Positions 1 to 9,508 of a stretch of DNA of 64,000 nucleotides are shown here, one piece after another. Every line of letters starts with the position of its first letter. Within the stretch, counting starts at the first letter, position 1. The stretch comes from Cardiocondyla obscurior (taxonomy: Eukaryota; Arthropoda; Insecta; Hymenoptera; Formicidae), in assembly GCF_019399895.1 (NCBI RefSeq), contig NC_091884.1, forward strand, positions 3,644,771 to 3,708,770. The letters are read 5' to 3'. The notes under the pieces are model-generated. The model saw only the letters and a program-made list of their open reading frames with translations. It ran no database searches and was not told where the DNA came from. The position numbers were made by a program, and so were the translations under genes.

Positions 1-60
1 TCGTGTTGCTTTCGGCTCGGAGTTACTTCCGCGCGGTCCGAGCGGCAAAGTACGCGAGCC
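1..60 (+). repeat. Core monomer type Ms (example copy)
   Basis: Ms carries GGTCCGAGCGGC. It is a minor core type found once or twice in many units. In the right-hand super-repeat it holds a fixed place (position 11) in the units starting at 31189, 35589 and 39862. The window happens to begin exactly at a monomer start. Confidence 0.93.
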
Positions 61-468
61 TCGTGTTGCTTTCGGCTCGGAGTTACTTCCGCGCGGTCCT
101 AGCGGCAAAGTACGCGAGCCTCGTGTTGCTTTCGGCTCGGAGTTACTTCCGCGCGGTCCTAGCGGCAAAGTACGCGAGCCTCGTGTTGCTTTCGGCTCGT
201 AGCTACTTTCGAGCGGTTCGGACAACAAAGTCCGCGAGCCCTGTGTTACTACTGCTCGGGGCTGCTTCCGAACGTTTCGGGCAATCAACTTTTTGTTCTC
301 CGTATTGTTTTTTAAGCTATCTTAGCTATTTTCTCGTAAAAGTTAAATTTTCGCATTTTGTGCTGTTTTTTCGAGCTCTCTGCTGGCGATCGTCTATGTT
401 CTTAAATCTCGTGTTATTTTCTTGAGCTCTTCGTAATTTCGCCCGACGAGCGGCTAAGTTTACGAGTT
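1..468. repeat. Unit 1, partial (left window edge)
   Basis: The unit is cut by the window start. Visible are Ms, Md, Md, then X-Y-Z-W-V. Y has the TTACTACTG subtype. Z ends TTCGCATTTTG and V reads TTTCGCCCGACG instead of TTTCGGCCGACG, so the EagI site is lost here. Confidence 0.93.
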
Positions 469-528
469 TTGTGTTGCTTTCTGCACGTAGTTACTTCCGA
501 GCGGTCCGACCGTCAAAGTACGCGAGCC
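469..528 (+). repeat. Entry monomer Ent (example copy)
   Basis: Ent starts TTGTGTTGCTTTCTGCACG and differs from Md at 8 of 60 positions. Its variable part, CGGTCCGACCGTC, contains an odd-centred dyad (CGGTC-C-GACCG). It occurs once per unit directly after cassette monomer V, so it marks unit starts. Subtypes are TTCCGAGCGG (left end and scattered), TTCCGGGCGG (most copies right of 8.7 kb), TTCCGGCGG (10 to 21 kb) and GACTGTC in place of GACCGTC (24.4 to 46.1 kb only). Confidence 0.95.
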
Positions 529-588
529 TCGTGTTGCTTTCGGCTCGGAGTTACTTCCGCGCGGTCCTAGCGACAAAGTACGCGAGCC
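529..588 (+). repeat. Core monomer type Mb (example copy)
   Basis: Mb differs from Md by GGC to GAC (GGTCCTAGCGAC). It usually occupies the second position of a unit, directly after Ent, and recurs just before Mt-Mc near the end of many units right of 26 kb. Its fixed position makes it a register marker. Some units have Md at position 2 instead (for example those starting at 5689, 10037, 12447, 13923, 17688, 30369, 34764, 37051 and 41346). Confidence 0.95.
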
Positions 589-648
589 TCGTGTTGCTTT
601 CGGCTCGGAGTTACTTCCGCGCGGTCCGATCGGCAAAGTACGCGAGCC
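589..648 (+). repeat. Core monomer type Mc (example copy)
   Basis: Mc carries GGTCCGATCGGC, so the 8-bp palindrome CCGATCGG sits one base after the palindrome CCGCGCGG. It also has a PvuI site (CGATCG). It is the usual last core monomer before the closing cassette and recurs at fixed internal positions in the long units. A one-base-shorter form, GGTCGATCGGC, is shared by several units between 28.8 and 47.9 kb, often as the penultimate core monomer. Confidence 0.95.
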
Positions 649-708
649 TCGTGTTGCTTTCGGCTCGGAGTTACTTCCGCGCGGTCCTAGCGGCAAAGTA
701 CGCGAGCC
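649..708 (+). repeat. Core monomer type Md (example copy)
   Basis: This is the commonest 60-bp monomer, marked by GGTCCTAGCGGC. It contains the 8-bp palindrome CCGCGCGG in the middle and one GTAC (RsaI site) near its 3' end. Md copies fill the interior of units, often several in a row, and are the class whose copy number varies most between units. A subtype with TTACTCCCGCGCGG is almost confined to the window right of 24.7 kb, apart from one related Ms copy near 7.84 kb. Confidence 0.95.
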
Positions 709-1068
709 TCGTGTTGCTTTCGGCTCGGAGTTACTTCCGCGCGGTCCGATCGGCAAAGTACGCGAGCCTCGTGTTGCTTTCGGCTCGGAGTTACTTCCGC
801 GCGGTCCTAGCGGCAAAGTACGCGAGCCTCGTGTTGCTTTCGGCTGGGAGTTACTTCCGCGCGGTCCTAGCGGCAAAGTACGCGAGCCTCGTGTTGCTTT
901 CGGCTCGGAGTTACTTCCGCGCGGTCCTAGCGGCAAAGTACGCGAGCCTCGTGTTGCTTTCGGCTCGGAGTTACTTCCGCGCGGTCCGATCGGCAAAGTA
1001 CGCGAGCCTCGTGTTGCTTTCGGCTCGGAGTTACTTCCGCGCGGTCCTAGCGGCAAAGTACGCGAGCC

Positions 1069-1128
1069 TCGTGTTGCTTTCGGCTCGTAGCTACTTTCGA
1101 GCGGTTCGGACAACAAAGTCCGCGAGCC
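1069..1128 (+). repeat. Cassette monomer X (example copy)
   Basis: X aligns to Md over all 60 positions with 11 differences, including GTAGCTACTTTCGAGCGG and TTCGGACAACAAAGTCCGCG. It always follows the last core monomer and opens the closing cassette. A TTCGAACAAC subtype appears in a subset of units (for example near 7199, 23290, 30130, 32418, 34518 and 56163). X is absent from the last cassette at the right edge. Confidence 0.93.
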
Positions 1129-1188
1129 CTGTGTTACTACTGCTCGGGGCTGCTTCCGAACGTTTCGGGCAATCAACTTTTTGTTCTC
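1129..1188 (+). repeat. Cassette monomer Y (example copy)
   Basis: Y still aligns to the core monomer in its middle (GCTCGGGGCTGCTTCCG against GCTCGGAGTTACTTCCG) after a one-base shift. Its 3' third has become T-rich (CAACTTTTTGTTCTC). Two subtypes, GTGTTACTACTG and GTGTTGCTACTG, divide the array at about 6.4 kb. The T run varies from copy to copy, and three distant units share CTTTTAGTTC. Confidence 0.9.
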
Positions 1189-1245
1189 CGTATTGTTTTT
1201 TAAGCTATCTTAGCTATTTTCTCGTAAAAGTTAAATTTTCGCGTT
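1189..1245 (+). repeat. Cassette monomer Z (example copy)
   Basis: Z is about 57 bp and strongly AT-rich (about 28% G+C). It begins CGTATTG like the core start, then a T tract of four to seven bases, AAGCTATCTTAGCTATTTTC, and ends TTCGCGTT. Similarity to the core survives only at the start and in spacing. The T tract is the most length-variable site of the cassette. A TTTTTATAAGC form is shared by six units. Confidence 0.85.
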
Positions 1246-1295
1246 TTGTGCTGTTTTTCGAGCTCTCTGCTGGCGATCGTCTATGTTCTTAAATC
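1246..1295 (+). repeat. Cassette monomer W (example copy)
   Basis: W is about 50 to 51 bp, shorter than the monomer period. It starts TTGTGCTGTTTTTCGAGCTC and continues through CTGCTGGCGATCGTC to CTTAAATC. It holds a SacI site and a PvuI site. It is conserved in nearly every unit, although it carries no recognisable gene or known regulatory motif. Confidence 0.85.
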
Positions 1296-1355
1296 TCGTG
1301 TTATTTTCTTGAGCTCTTCGTAATTTCGGCCGACGAGCGGCTAAGTTTACGAGTT
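1296..1355 (+). repeat. Cassette monomer V (example copy)
   Basis: V is 60 bp and aligns to the core at its start (TCGTGTTATTTTCTTGAGC) and at AGCGGCTAAG against AGCGGCAAAG. It has the once-per-unit EagI site CGGCCG and a second SacI site. It joins directly to Ent of the next unit. Confidence 0.9.
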
Positions 1356-2063
1356 TTGTGTTGCTTTCTGCACGTAGTTACTTCCGAGCGGTCCGACCGT
1401 CAAAGTACGCGAGCCTCGTGTTGCTTTCGGCTCGGAGTTACTTCCGCGCGGTCCTAGCGACAAAGTACGCGAGCCTCGTGTTGCTTTCGGCTCGGAGTTA
1501 CTTCCGCGCGGTCCGAGCGGCAAAGTACGCGAGCCTCGTGTTGCTTTCGGCTCGGGGTTACTTCCGCGCGGTCCGATCGGCAAAGTACGCGAGCCTCGTG
1601 TTGCTTTCGGCTCGGAGTTACTTCCGCGCGGTCCGATCGGCAAAGTACGCGAGCCTCGTGTTGCTTTCGGCTCGGAGTTACTTCCGCGCGGTCCTAGCGG
1701 CAAAGTACGCGAGCCTCGTGTTGCTTTCGGCTCGGAGTTACTTCCGCGCGGTCCTAGCGGCAAAGTACGCGAGCCTCGTGTTGCTTTCGGCTCGTAGCTA
1801 CTTTCGAGCGGTTCGGACAACAAAGTCCGCGAGCCCTGTGTTACTACTGCTCGGGGCTGCTTCCGAACGTTTCGGGCAATCAACTTTTGTTCTCCGTATT
1901 GTTTTTTTAAGCTATCTTAGCTATTTTCTCGTAAAAGTTAAATTTTCGCGTTTTGTGCTGTTTTCTCGAGCTCTCTGCTGGCGATCGTCTATGTTCTTAA
2001 ATCTCGTGTTATTTTCTTGAGCTCTTCGTAATTTCGGCCGACGAGCGGCTAAGTTTACGAGTT
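1356..2063. repeat. Unit 3, n = 7
   Basis: Order: Ent, Mb, Ms, Mc, Mc, Md, Md, cassette. The first Mc has CTCGGGGTTAC. Core monomers are intact. Confidence 0.94.
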
Positions 2064-2933
2064 GTGTGTTGCTTTCTGCACGTAGTTACTTCCGAGCGGT
2101 CCGACCGTCAAAGTACGCGAGCCTCGTGTTGCTTTCGGCAGTTACTTCCGCGCGGTCCTAGCGACAAAGTACGCGAGCCTCGTGTTGCTTTCGGCTCGGT
2201 TACTTCCGCGCGGTCCGATCGGCAAAGTACGCGAGCCTCGTGTTGCTTTCGGCTCGGGTTACTTCCGCGCGGTTTTAGCGACAAAGTACGCGAGCCTCGT
2301 GTTGCTTTCGGCTCGGGTTACTTCCGCGCGGTCGATCGGCAAAGTACGCGAGCCTCGTGTTGCTTTCGGCAGTTACTTCCGCGCGGTCCTAGCGGCAAAG
2401 TACGCGAGCCTCGTGTTGCTTTCGGCTCAGGTTACTTCCGCGCGGTCCTAGCGGCAAAGTACGCGAGCCTCGTGTTGCTTTCGGCTCGGAGTTACTTCCG
2501 CGCGGTCCTAGCGGCAAAACGCGAGCCTCGTGTTGCTTTCGGCTCGGAGTTACTTCCGCGCGGTCCGATCGGCAAAGTACGCGAGCCTCGTGTTGCTTTC
2601 GGCTCGGAGTTACTTCCGCGCGGTCCTAGCGGCAAAGTACGCGAGCCTCGTGTTGCTTTCGGCTCGTAGCTACTTTCGAGCGGTTCGGACAACAAAGTCC
2701 GCGAGCCCTGTGTTACTGCTGCTCGGGGCTGCTTCCGAACGTTTCGGGCAATCAACTTTTTGTTCTCCGTATTGTTTTTTTAAGCTATCTTAGCTATTTT
2801 CTCGTAAAGGTTAAATTTTCGCGTTTTGTGCTGTTTTTCGAGCTCTCTGCTGGCGATCGTCTATGTTCTTAAATCTCGTGTTATTTTCTTGAGCTCTTCG
2901 TAATTTCGGCCGACGAGCGGCTAAGTTTGAGTT
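2064..2933. repeat. Unit 4, n = 10, with short monomers
   Basis: Order: Ent, Mb, Mc, Mb-like (TTTTAGCGAC), Mc, Md x3, Mc, Md, cassette. Positions 2 to 8 have small deletions, mostly around GGCTCGGAGTT. The Y monomer reads TTACTGCTG, a form I saw only here. Confidence 0.92.
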
Positions 2934-3633
2934 TTGTGTTGCTTTCTGCGTAGTTACTTCCGAGCGGTCCGACCGTCAAAGTACGCGAGCCTCGTGTTGC
3001 TTTCGGCTCGGGTTACTTCCGCGCGGTCTAGCGACAAAGTACGCGAGCCTCGTGTTGCTTTCGGCTCGGAGTTACTTCCGCGCGGTCCGGCGGCAAAGTA
3101 CGCGAGCCTCGTGTTGCTTTCGGCTCGGAGTTACTTCCGCGCGGTCCGATCGGCAAAGTACGCGAGCCTCGTGTTGCTTTCGGCTCGGAGTTACTTCCGC
3201 GCGGTCCGATCGGCAAAGTACGCGAGCCTCGTGTTGCTTTCGGCTCGGAGTTACTTCCGCGCGGTCCTAGCGGCAAAGTACGCGAGCCTCGTGTTGCTTT
3301 CGGCTCGGAGTTACTTCCGCGCGGTCCTAGCGGCAAAGTACGCGAGCCTCGTGTTGCTTTCGGCTCGTAGCTACTTTCGAGCGGTTCGGACAACAAAGTC
3401 CGCGAGCCCTGTGTTACTACTGCTCGGGGCTGCTTCCGAACGTTTCGGGCAATCAACTTTTTGTTCTCCGTATTGTTTTTTAAGCTATCTTAGCTATTTT
3501 CTCGTAAAAGTTAAATTTTCGCGTTTTGTGCTGTTTTTCGAGCTCTCTGCTGGCGATCGTCTATGTTCTTAAATCTCGTGTTATTTTCTTGAGCTCTTCG
3601 TAATTTCGGCCGACGAGCGGCTAAGTTTACAGT
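2934..3633. repeat. Unit 5, n = 7
   Basis: Order: Ent (three-base loss, TCTGCGTAG), Mb (TCTAGCGAC), Ms-like (CCGGCGGC), Mc, Mc, Md, Md, cassette. It has the same layout as unit 3 apart from the small deletions, so the two probably descend from one unit. Confidence 0.92.
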
Positions 3634-4512
3634 TTGTGTTGCTTTCTGCACGTAGTTACTTCCGAGCGGTCCGACCGTCAAAGTACGCGAGCCTCGTGTT
3701 GCTCTCGGCTCGGAGTTACTTCCGCGCGGTCCTAGCGACAAAGTACGCGAGCCTCGTGTTGCTTTCGGCTCGGAGTTACTTCCGCGCGGTCCGATCGGCA
3801 AAGTACGCGAGCCTCGTGTTGCTTTCGGCTCGGGTTACTTCCGCGCGGTTTAGCGGCAAAGTACGCGAGCCTCGTGTTGCTTTCGGCTCGGAGTTACTTC
3901 CGCGCGGTCCGATCGGCAAAGTACGCGAGCCTCGTGTTGCTTTCGGCTCGGAGTTACTTCCGCGCGGTCCTAGCGGCAAAGTACGCGAGCCTCGTGTTTT
4001 TCGGCTCGGGTTACTTCCGCGCGGTCCTAGCGCCAAAGTACGCGAGCCTCGTGTTGCTTTCGGCTCGGAGTTACTTCCGCGCGGTCCTAGCGGCAAAGTA
4101 CGCGAGCCTCGTGTTGCTTTCGGCTCGGAGTTACTTCCGCGCGGTCCGATCGGCAAAGTACGCGAGCCTCGTGTTGCTTTCGGCTCGGAGTTACTTCCGC
4201 GCGGTCCTAGCGGCAAAGTACGCGAGCCTCGTGTTGCTTTCGGCTCGTAGCTACTTCCGAGCGGTTCGGACAACAAAGTCCGCGAGCCCTGTGTTACTAC
4301 TGCTCGGGGCTGCTTCCGAACGTTTCGGGCAATCAACTTTTGTTCTCCGTATTGTTTTTTAAGCTATCTTAGCTATTTTCTCGTAAAGTTAAATTTTCGC
4401 GTTTTGTGCTGTTTTCGAGCTCTCTGCTGGCGATCGTCTATGTTCTTAAATCTCGTGTTATTTTCTTGAGCTCTTCGTAATTTCGGCCGACGAGCGGCTA
4501 AGTTTACGAGTT
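3634..4512. repeat. Unit 6, n = 10
   Basis: Order: Ent, Mb, Mc, Md (short, GGTTTAGCGG), Mc, Md, Md-like (GCGCCAAAG), Md, Mc, Md, cassette. Mc alternates with Md. X has ACTTCCGAGCGG instead of ACTTTCGAGCGG. Confidence 0.92.
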
Positions 4513-5688
4513 TTGTGTTGCTTTCTGCACGTAGTTACTTCCGAGCGGTCCGACCGTCAAAGTACGCGAGCCTCGTGTTGCTTTCGGCTCAAAGTTACTT
4601 CCGCGCGGTCCTAGCGACAAAGTACGCGAGCCTCGTGTTGCTTTCGGCTCGGAGTTACTTCCGCGCGGTCCGATCGGCAAAGTACGCGAGCCTCGTGTTG
4701 CTTTCGGCTCGGAGTTACTTCCGCGCGGTCCGATCGGCAAAGTACGCGAGCCTCGTGTTGCTTTCGGCTCGGAGTTACTTCCGCGCGGTCCTAGCGGCAA
4801 AGTACGCGAGCCTCGTGTTGCTTTCGGCTCGGAGTTACTTCCGCGCGGTCCGATCGGCAAAGTACGCGAGCCTCGTGTTGCTTTCGGCTCGGAGTTACTT
4901 CCGCGCGGTCCTAGCGGCAAAGTACGCGAGCCTCGTGTTGCTTTCGGCTCGGGTTAGCACCGCGCGGTCTAGCGGCAAAATACGCGAGCCTCGTGTTGCT
5001 TTCGGCTCGGAGTTACTTCCGCGCGGTCCGATCGGCAAAGTACGCGAGCCTCGTGTTGCTTTCGGCTCGGAGTTACTTCCGCGCGGTCCTAGCGGCAAAG
5101 TACGCGAGCCTCTTGTTGCTTTCGGCTCGGAGTTACTTCCGCGCGGTCCGATCGGCAAAGTACGCGAGCCTCGTGTTGCTTTCGGCTCGGAGTTACTTCC
5201 GCGCGGTCCTAGCGGCAAAGTACGCGAGCCTCGTGTTGCTTTCGGCTCGGAGTTACTTCCGCGCGGTCCGCGCGGCAAAGTACGCGAGCCTCGTGTTGCT
5301 TTCGGCTCGGGTTACTTCCGCGCGGTCCGCGGCAAAGTACGCGAGCCTCGTGTTGCTTTCGGCTCGGAGTTACTTCCGCGCGGTCCTAGCGGCAAAGTAC
5401 GCGAGCCTCGTGTTGCTTTCGGCTCGTAGCTACTTTCGAGCGGTTCGGACAACAAAGTCCGCGACCCTGTGTTACTACTGCTCGGGGCTTCCGAACGTTT
5501 CGGGCAATCAACTTTTGTTCTCCGTATTGTTTTTAAGCTATCTTAGCTATTTTCTCGTAAAGTTAAATTTTCGCGTTTTGTGCTGTTTCTTCGAGCTCTC
5601 TGCTGGCGATCGTCTATGTTCTTAAATCTCGTGTTATTTTCTTGAGCTCTTCGTAATTTCGGCCGACGAGCGGCTAAGTTTACGAGTT
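4513..5688. repeat. Unit 7, n = 15
   Basis: Order: Ent, Mb (CTCAAAG), Mc, Mc, Md, Mc, Md, Md (damaged, GTTAGCACCGCG), Mc, Md, Mc, Md, two unusual monomers (CCGCGCGGC and CCGCGGC), Md, cassette. The Mc-Md pair repeats several times as a local dimer. Y has lost several bases, and this is the last unit of the unbroken TTACTACTG run. Confidence 0.91.
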
Positions 5689-6625
5689 TTGTGTTGCTTT
5701 CTGCACGTAGTTACTTCCGAGCGGTCCGACCGTCAAAGTACGCGAGCCTCGTGTTGCTTTCGGCTCGGAGTTACTTCCGCGCGGTCCTAGCGGCAAAGTA
5801 CGCGAGCCTCGTCTTTCGGCTCGGGTTACTTCCGCGCGGTCCGATCGGCAAAGTACGCGAGCCTCGTGTTGCTTTCGGCGGTTACTTCCGCGCGGTCCTA
5901 GCGGCAAAGTACGCGAGCCTCGTGTTGCTTTCGGCTCGGAGTTACTTCCGCGCGGTCCGAGCGGCAAAGTACGCGAGCCTCGTGTTGCTTTCGGCTCGGA
6001 GTTACTTCCGCGCGGTCCTAGCGGCAAAGTACGCGAGCCTCGTGTTGCTTTCGGCTCGGAGTTACTTCCGCGCGGTCCTAGCGGCAAAGTACGCGAGCCT
6101 CGTGTTGCTTTCGGCTCGGAGTTACTTCCGCGCGGTCCGATCGGCAAAGTACGCGAGCCTCGTGTTGCTTTCGGCTCGGAGTTACTTCCGCGCGGTCCAA
6201 TCGGCAAAGTACGCGAGCCTCGTGTTGCTTTCGGCTCGGAGTTACTTCCGCGCGGTCCGAGCGGCAAAGTACGCGAGCCTCGTGTTGCTTTCGGCTCGGG
6301 GTTACTTCCGCGCGGTCCGATCGGCAAAGTACGCGAGCCTCGTGTTGCTTTCGGCTCGTAGCTACTTTCGAGCGGTTCGGACAACAAAGTCCGCGAGCCC
6401 TGTGTTGCTACTGCTCGGGGCTGCTTCCGAACGTTTCGGGCAATCAACTTTTTGTTCTCCGTATTGTTTTTATAAGCTATCTTAGCTATTTTCTCGTAAA
6501 AGTTAAATTTTCGCGTTTTGTGCTGTTTTCGGCTCTCTGCTGGCGATCGTCTATGTTCTTAAATCTCGTGTTATTTTCTTGAGCTCTTCGTAATTTCGGC
6601 CGACGAGCGGCTAAGTTTACGAGTT
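5689..6625. repeat. Unit 8, n = 11
   Basis: Order: Ent, Md, Mc (short), Md (short), Ms, Md, Md, Mc, Mc-like (CCAATCGGC), Ms, Mc, cassette. Position 2 is Md, not Mb. This is the first unit with the GTGTTGCTACTG form of Y, and its Z has the TTTTTATAAGC marker. Confidence 0.92.
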
Positions 6626-7446
6626 TTGTGTTGCTTTCTGCACGTAGTTACGGGCGGTCCGACCGTCAAAGTACGCGAGCCTCGTGTTGCTTTCGGCTCG
6701 GAGTTACTTCCGCGCGGTCCTAGCGACAAAGTACGCGAGCCTCGTGTTGCTTTCGGCTCGGAGTTACTTCCGCGCGGTCCGATCGGCAAAGTACGCGAGC
6801 CTCGTGTTGCTTTCGGCTCGGAGTTACTTCCGCGCGGTCCAGCGGCAAAGTACGCGAGCCTCGTGTTGCTTTCGGCTCGGGTTTACTTCCGCGCGGTCCT
6901 AGCGGCAAAGTACGCGAGCCTCGTGTTGCTTTCGGCTCGGAGTTACTTCCGCGCGGTCCTAGCGGCAAAGTACGCGAGCCTCGTGTTGCTTTCGGCTCGG
7001 AGTTACTTCCGCGCGGTCCTAGCGGCAAAGTACGCGAGCCTCGTGTTGCTTTCGGCTCGGAGTTACTTCCGCGCGGTCCGATCGGCAAAGTACGCGAGCC
7101 TCGTGTTGCTTTCGGCTCGGAGTTACTTCCGCGCGGTCCGATCGGCAAAGTACGCGAGCCTCGTGTTGCTTTCGGCTCGTAGCTACTTTCGAGCGGTTCG
7201 AACAACAAAGTCCGCGAGCCCTGTGTTGCTACTGCTCGGGGCTGCTTCCGAACGTTTCGGGCAATCAACTTTTTGTTCTCCGTATTGTTTTTTTAAGCTA
7301 TCTTAGCTATTTTCTCATAAAAGTTAAATTTTCGCGTTTTGTGCTGTTTTTTCGAGCTCTCTGCTGGCGATCGTCTATGTTCTTAAATCTCGTTATTTTC
7401 TTGAGCTCTCGTAATTTCGGCCGACGAGCGGCTAAGTTTACGAGTT
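6626..7446. repeat. Unit 9, n = 9
   Basis: Order: Ent (shortened, TTACGGGCGG), Mb, Mc, a CCAGCGGC monomer, Md x3 (the first with GGGTTTAC), Mc, Mc, cassette. X is the TTCGAACAAC subtype. Confidence 0.92.
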
Positions 7447-8740
7447 TTGTGTTGCTTGCACGTAGTTACTTCGAGCGGTCCGACCGTCAAAGTACGCGAG
7501 CCTCGTGTTGCTTTCGGCTCGGAGTTACTTCCGCGCGGTCCTAGCGACAAAGTACGCGAGCCTCGTGTTGCTTTCGGCTCGGAGTTACCGCGCGGTCCGA
7601 TCAAAGTACGCGAGCCTCGTGTTGCTTTCGGCTCGAGTTACTCCGCGCGGTCCCGCGCGGCGCCTGCGCGGTCCTAGCGGCAAAGTACGCGAGCCTCGTG
7701 TTGCTTTCGGCTCGGAGTTACTTCGCGGTCCTAGCGGCAAAGTACGCGAGCCTCGTTGCTTTCGGCTCGGAGTTACTTCCGCGCGGTCCGAGCGGCAAAG
7801 TACGCGAGCCTCGTGTTGCTTTCGGCTCGGAGTTACTCCCGCGCGGTCCGAGCGGCAAAGTACGCGAGCCTCGTGTTGCTTTCGGCTCGGAGTTACTCCG
7901 CGCGGTCCGATGGCAAAGTACGCGAGCCTCGTGTTGCTTTCGGCTCGGAGTTACCCGCGCGGTCCTAGCGGCAAAGTACGCGAGCCTCGTGTTGCTTTCG
8001 GCTCGGAGTTACTTCCGCGCGATCGGCAAAGTACGCGAGCCTCGTGTTGCTTTCGGCTCGAGTTCCGCGCGGTCCTAGCGGCAAAGTACGCGAGCCTCGT
8101 GTTGCTTTCGGCTCGGAGTTACTTCCGCGCGGTCCTAGCGGCAAAGTACGCGAGCCTCGTGTTGCTTTCGGCTCGGAGTTACTTCCGCGCGGTCCGATCG
8201 GCAAAGTACGCGAGCCTCGTGTTGCTTTCGGCTCGGAGTTACTTCCGCGCGGTCCTAGCGGCAAAGTACGCGAGCCTCGTGTTGCTTTCGGCCGGGAGTT
8301 ACTTCCGCGCGGTCCTAGCGGCAAAGTACGCGAGCCTCGTGTTGCTTTCGGCTCGGAGTTACTTCCGCGCGGTTCGATCAGTACGCGAGCCTCGTGTTGC
8401 TTTCGGCTCGGAGTTACTTCCGCGCGGTCCGATCGGCAAAGTACGCGAGCCTCGTGTTGCTTTCGGCTCGTAGCTACTTTCGAGCGGTTCGGACAACAAA
8501 GTCCGCGAGCCCTGTTTTGCTACTGCTCGGGGCTGCTTCCGAACGTTTCGGGCAATCAACTTTTTGTTCTCCGTATTGTTTTTTTAAGCTATCTTAGCTA
8601 TTTTCTCATAAAAGTTAAATTTTCGCGTTTTGTGCTGTTTTTTCGAGCTCTCTGCTGGCGATCGTCTATGTTCTTAAATCTCGTGTTATTTTCTTGAGCT
8701 CTTCGTAATTTCGGCCGACGAGCGGCTAAGTTTACGAGTT
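7447..8740. repeat. Unit 10, n = 17, damaged 5' half
   Basis: Ent is shortened. It is followed by Mb and about nine indel-bearing monomers of Mc, Md and Ms type up to about 8.08 kb. Then come clean Md, Mc, Md, Md, a short Mt-like copy (TTCGATCAGTACG), Mc and the cassette. A monomer at 7617-7695 carries an insertion. An Ms with TTACTCCCGCGCGG at about 7838 is the only such copy I saw left of 24.7 kb. Confidence 0.9.
7617..7695. repeat. Enlarged scrambled monomer
   Basis: This monomer is about 79 bp instead of 60. Its middle reads GGTCCCGCGCGGCGCCTGCG before a second GCGCGG and a normal Md end. This looks like a small duplication or misjoin of the GCGCGG segment. It breaks the 60-bp phase within unit 10. 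Confidence 0.75.
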
Positions 8741-9508
8741 TTGTGTTGCTTTCTGCACGTAGTTACTTCCGGGCGGTCCGACCGTCAAAGTACGCGAGCC
8801 TCGTGTTGCTTTCGGCTCGGAGTTACTTCCGCGCGGTCCTAGCGACAAAGTACGCGAGCCTCGTGTTGCTTTCGGCTCGGAGTTACTTCCGCGCGGTCCT
8901 AGCGGCAAAGTACGCGAGCCTCGTGTTGCTTTCGGCTCGGAGTTACTTCCGCGCGGTCCTAGCGGCAAAGTACGCGAGCCTCGTGTTGCTTTCGGCTCGG
9001 AGTTACTTCCGCGCGGTCCTAGCGGCAAAGTACGCGAGCCTCGTGTTGCTTTCGGCTCGGAGTTACTTCCGCGCGGTCCTAGCGACAAAGTACGCGAGCC
9101 TCGTGTTGCTTTCGGCTCGGAGTTACTTCCGCGCGGTCCGATCGGCAAAGTACGCGAGCCTCGTGTTGCTTTCGGCTCGGAGTTACTTCCGCGCGGTCCG
9201 ATCGGCAAAGTACGCGAGCCTCGTGTTGCTTTCGGCTCGTAGCTACTTTCGAGCGGTTCGGACAACAAAGTCCGCGAGCCCTGTGTTGCTACTGCTCGGG
9301 GCTGCTTCCGAACGTTTCGGGCAATCAACTTTTTGTTCTCCGTATTGTTTTTATAAGCTATCTTAGCTATTTTCTCGTAAAAGTTAAATTTTCGCGTTTT
9401 GTGCTGTTTTTCGAGCTCTCTGCTGGCGATCGTCTATGTTCTTAAATCTCGTGTTATTTTCTTGAGCTCTTCGTAATTTCGGCCGACGAGCGGCTAAGTT
9501 TACGAGTT
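8741..9508. repeat. Unit 11, n = 8
   Basis: Order: Ent (TTCCGGGCGG, first copy of this subtype with a complete sequence), Mb, Md x3, Mb, Mc, Mc, cassette. All monomers are full length. Z has TTTTTATAAGC. Units 11-12-13 (n = 8, 4, 18) resemble the later triplets 21-22-23 and 24-25-26. Confidence 0.94.

Larger units (their letters stand above)
469..1355. repeat. Unit 2, n = 10
   Basis: Order: Ent, Mb, Mc, Md, Mc, Md x3, Mc, Md, then the cassette. One Md has GGCTGGGAG. This is the first complete unit and a clean reference, with no indel in the core. Confidence 0.94.

Noticed and set aside
1129..1188. CENP-B box-like GTTTCGGGCAATC in monomer Y
   Set aside because: The essential spacing TTCG-4-A-2-CGGG is not met on either strand in Y or in Ent.
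1069..1355. The cassette as an inserted transposable element
   Set aside because: It has no terminal repeats, target duplications or coding remnant, and its parts align to the core monomer.
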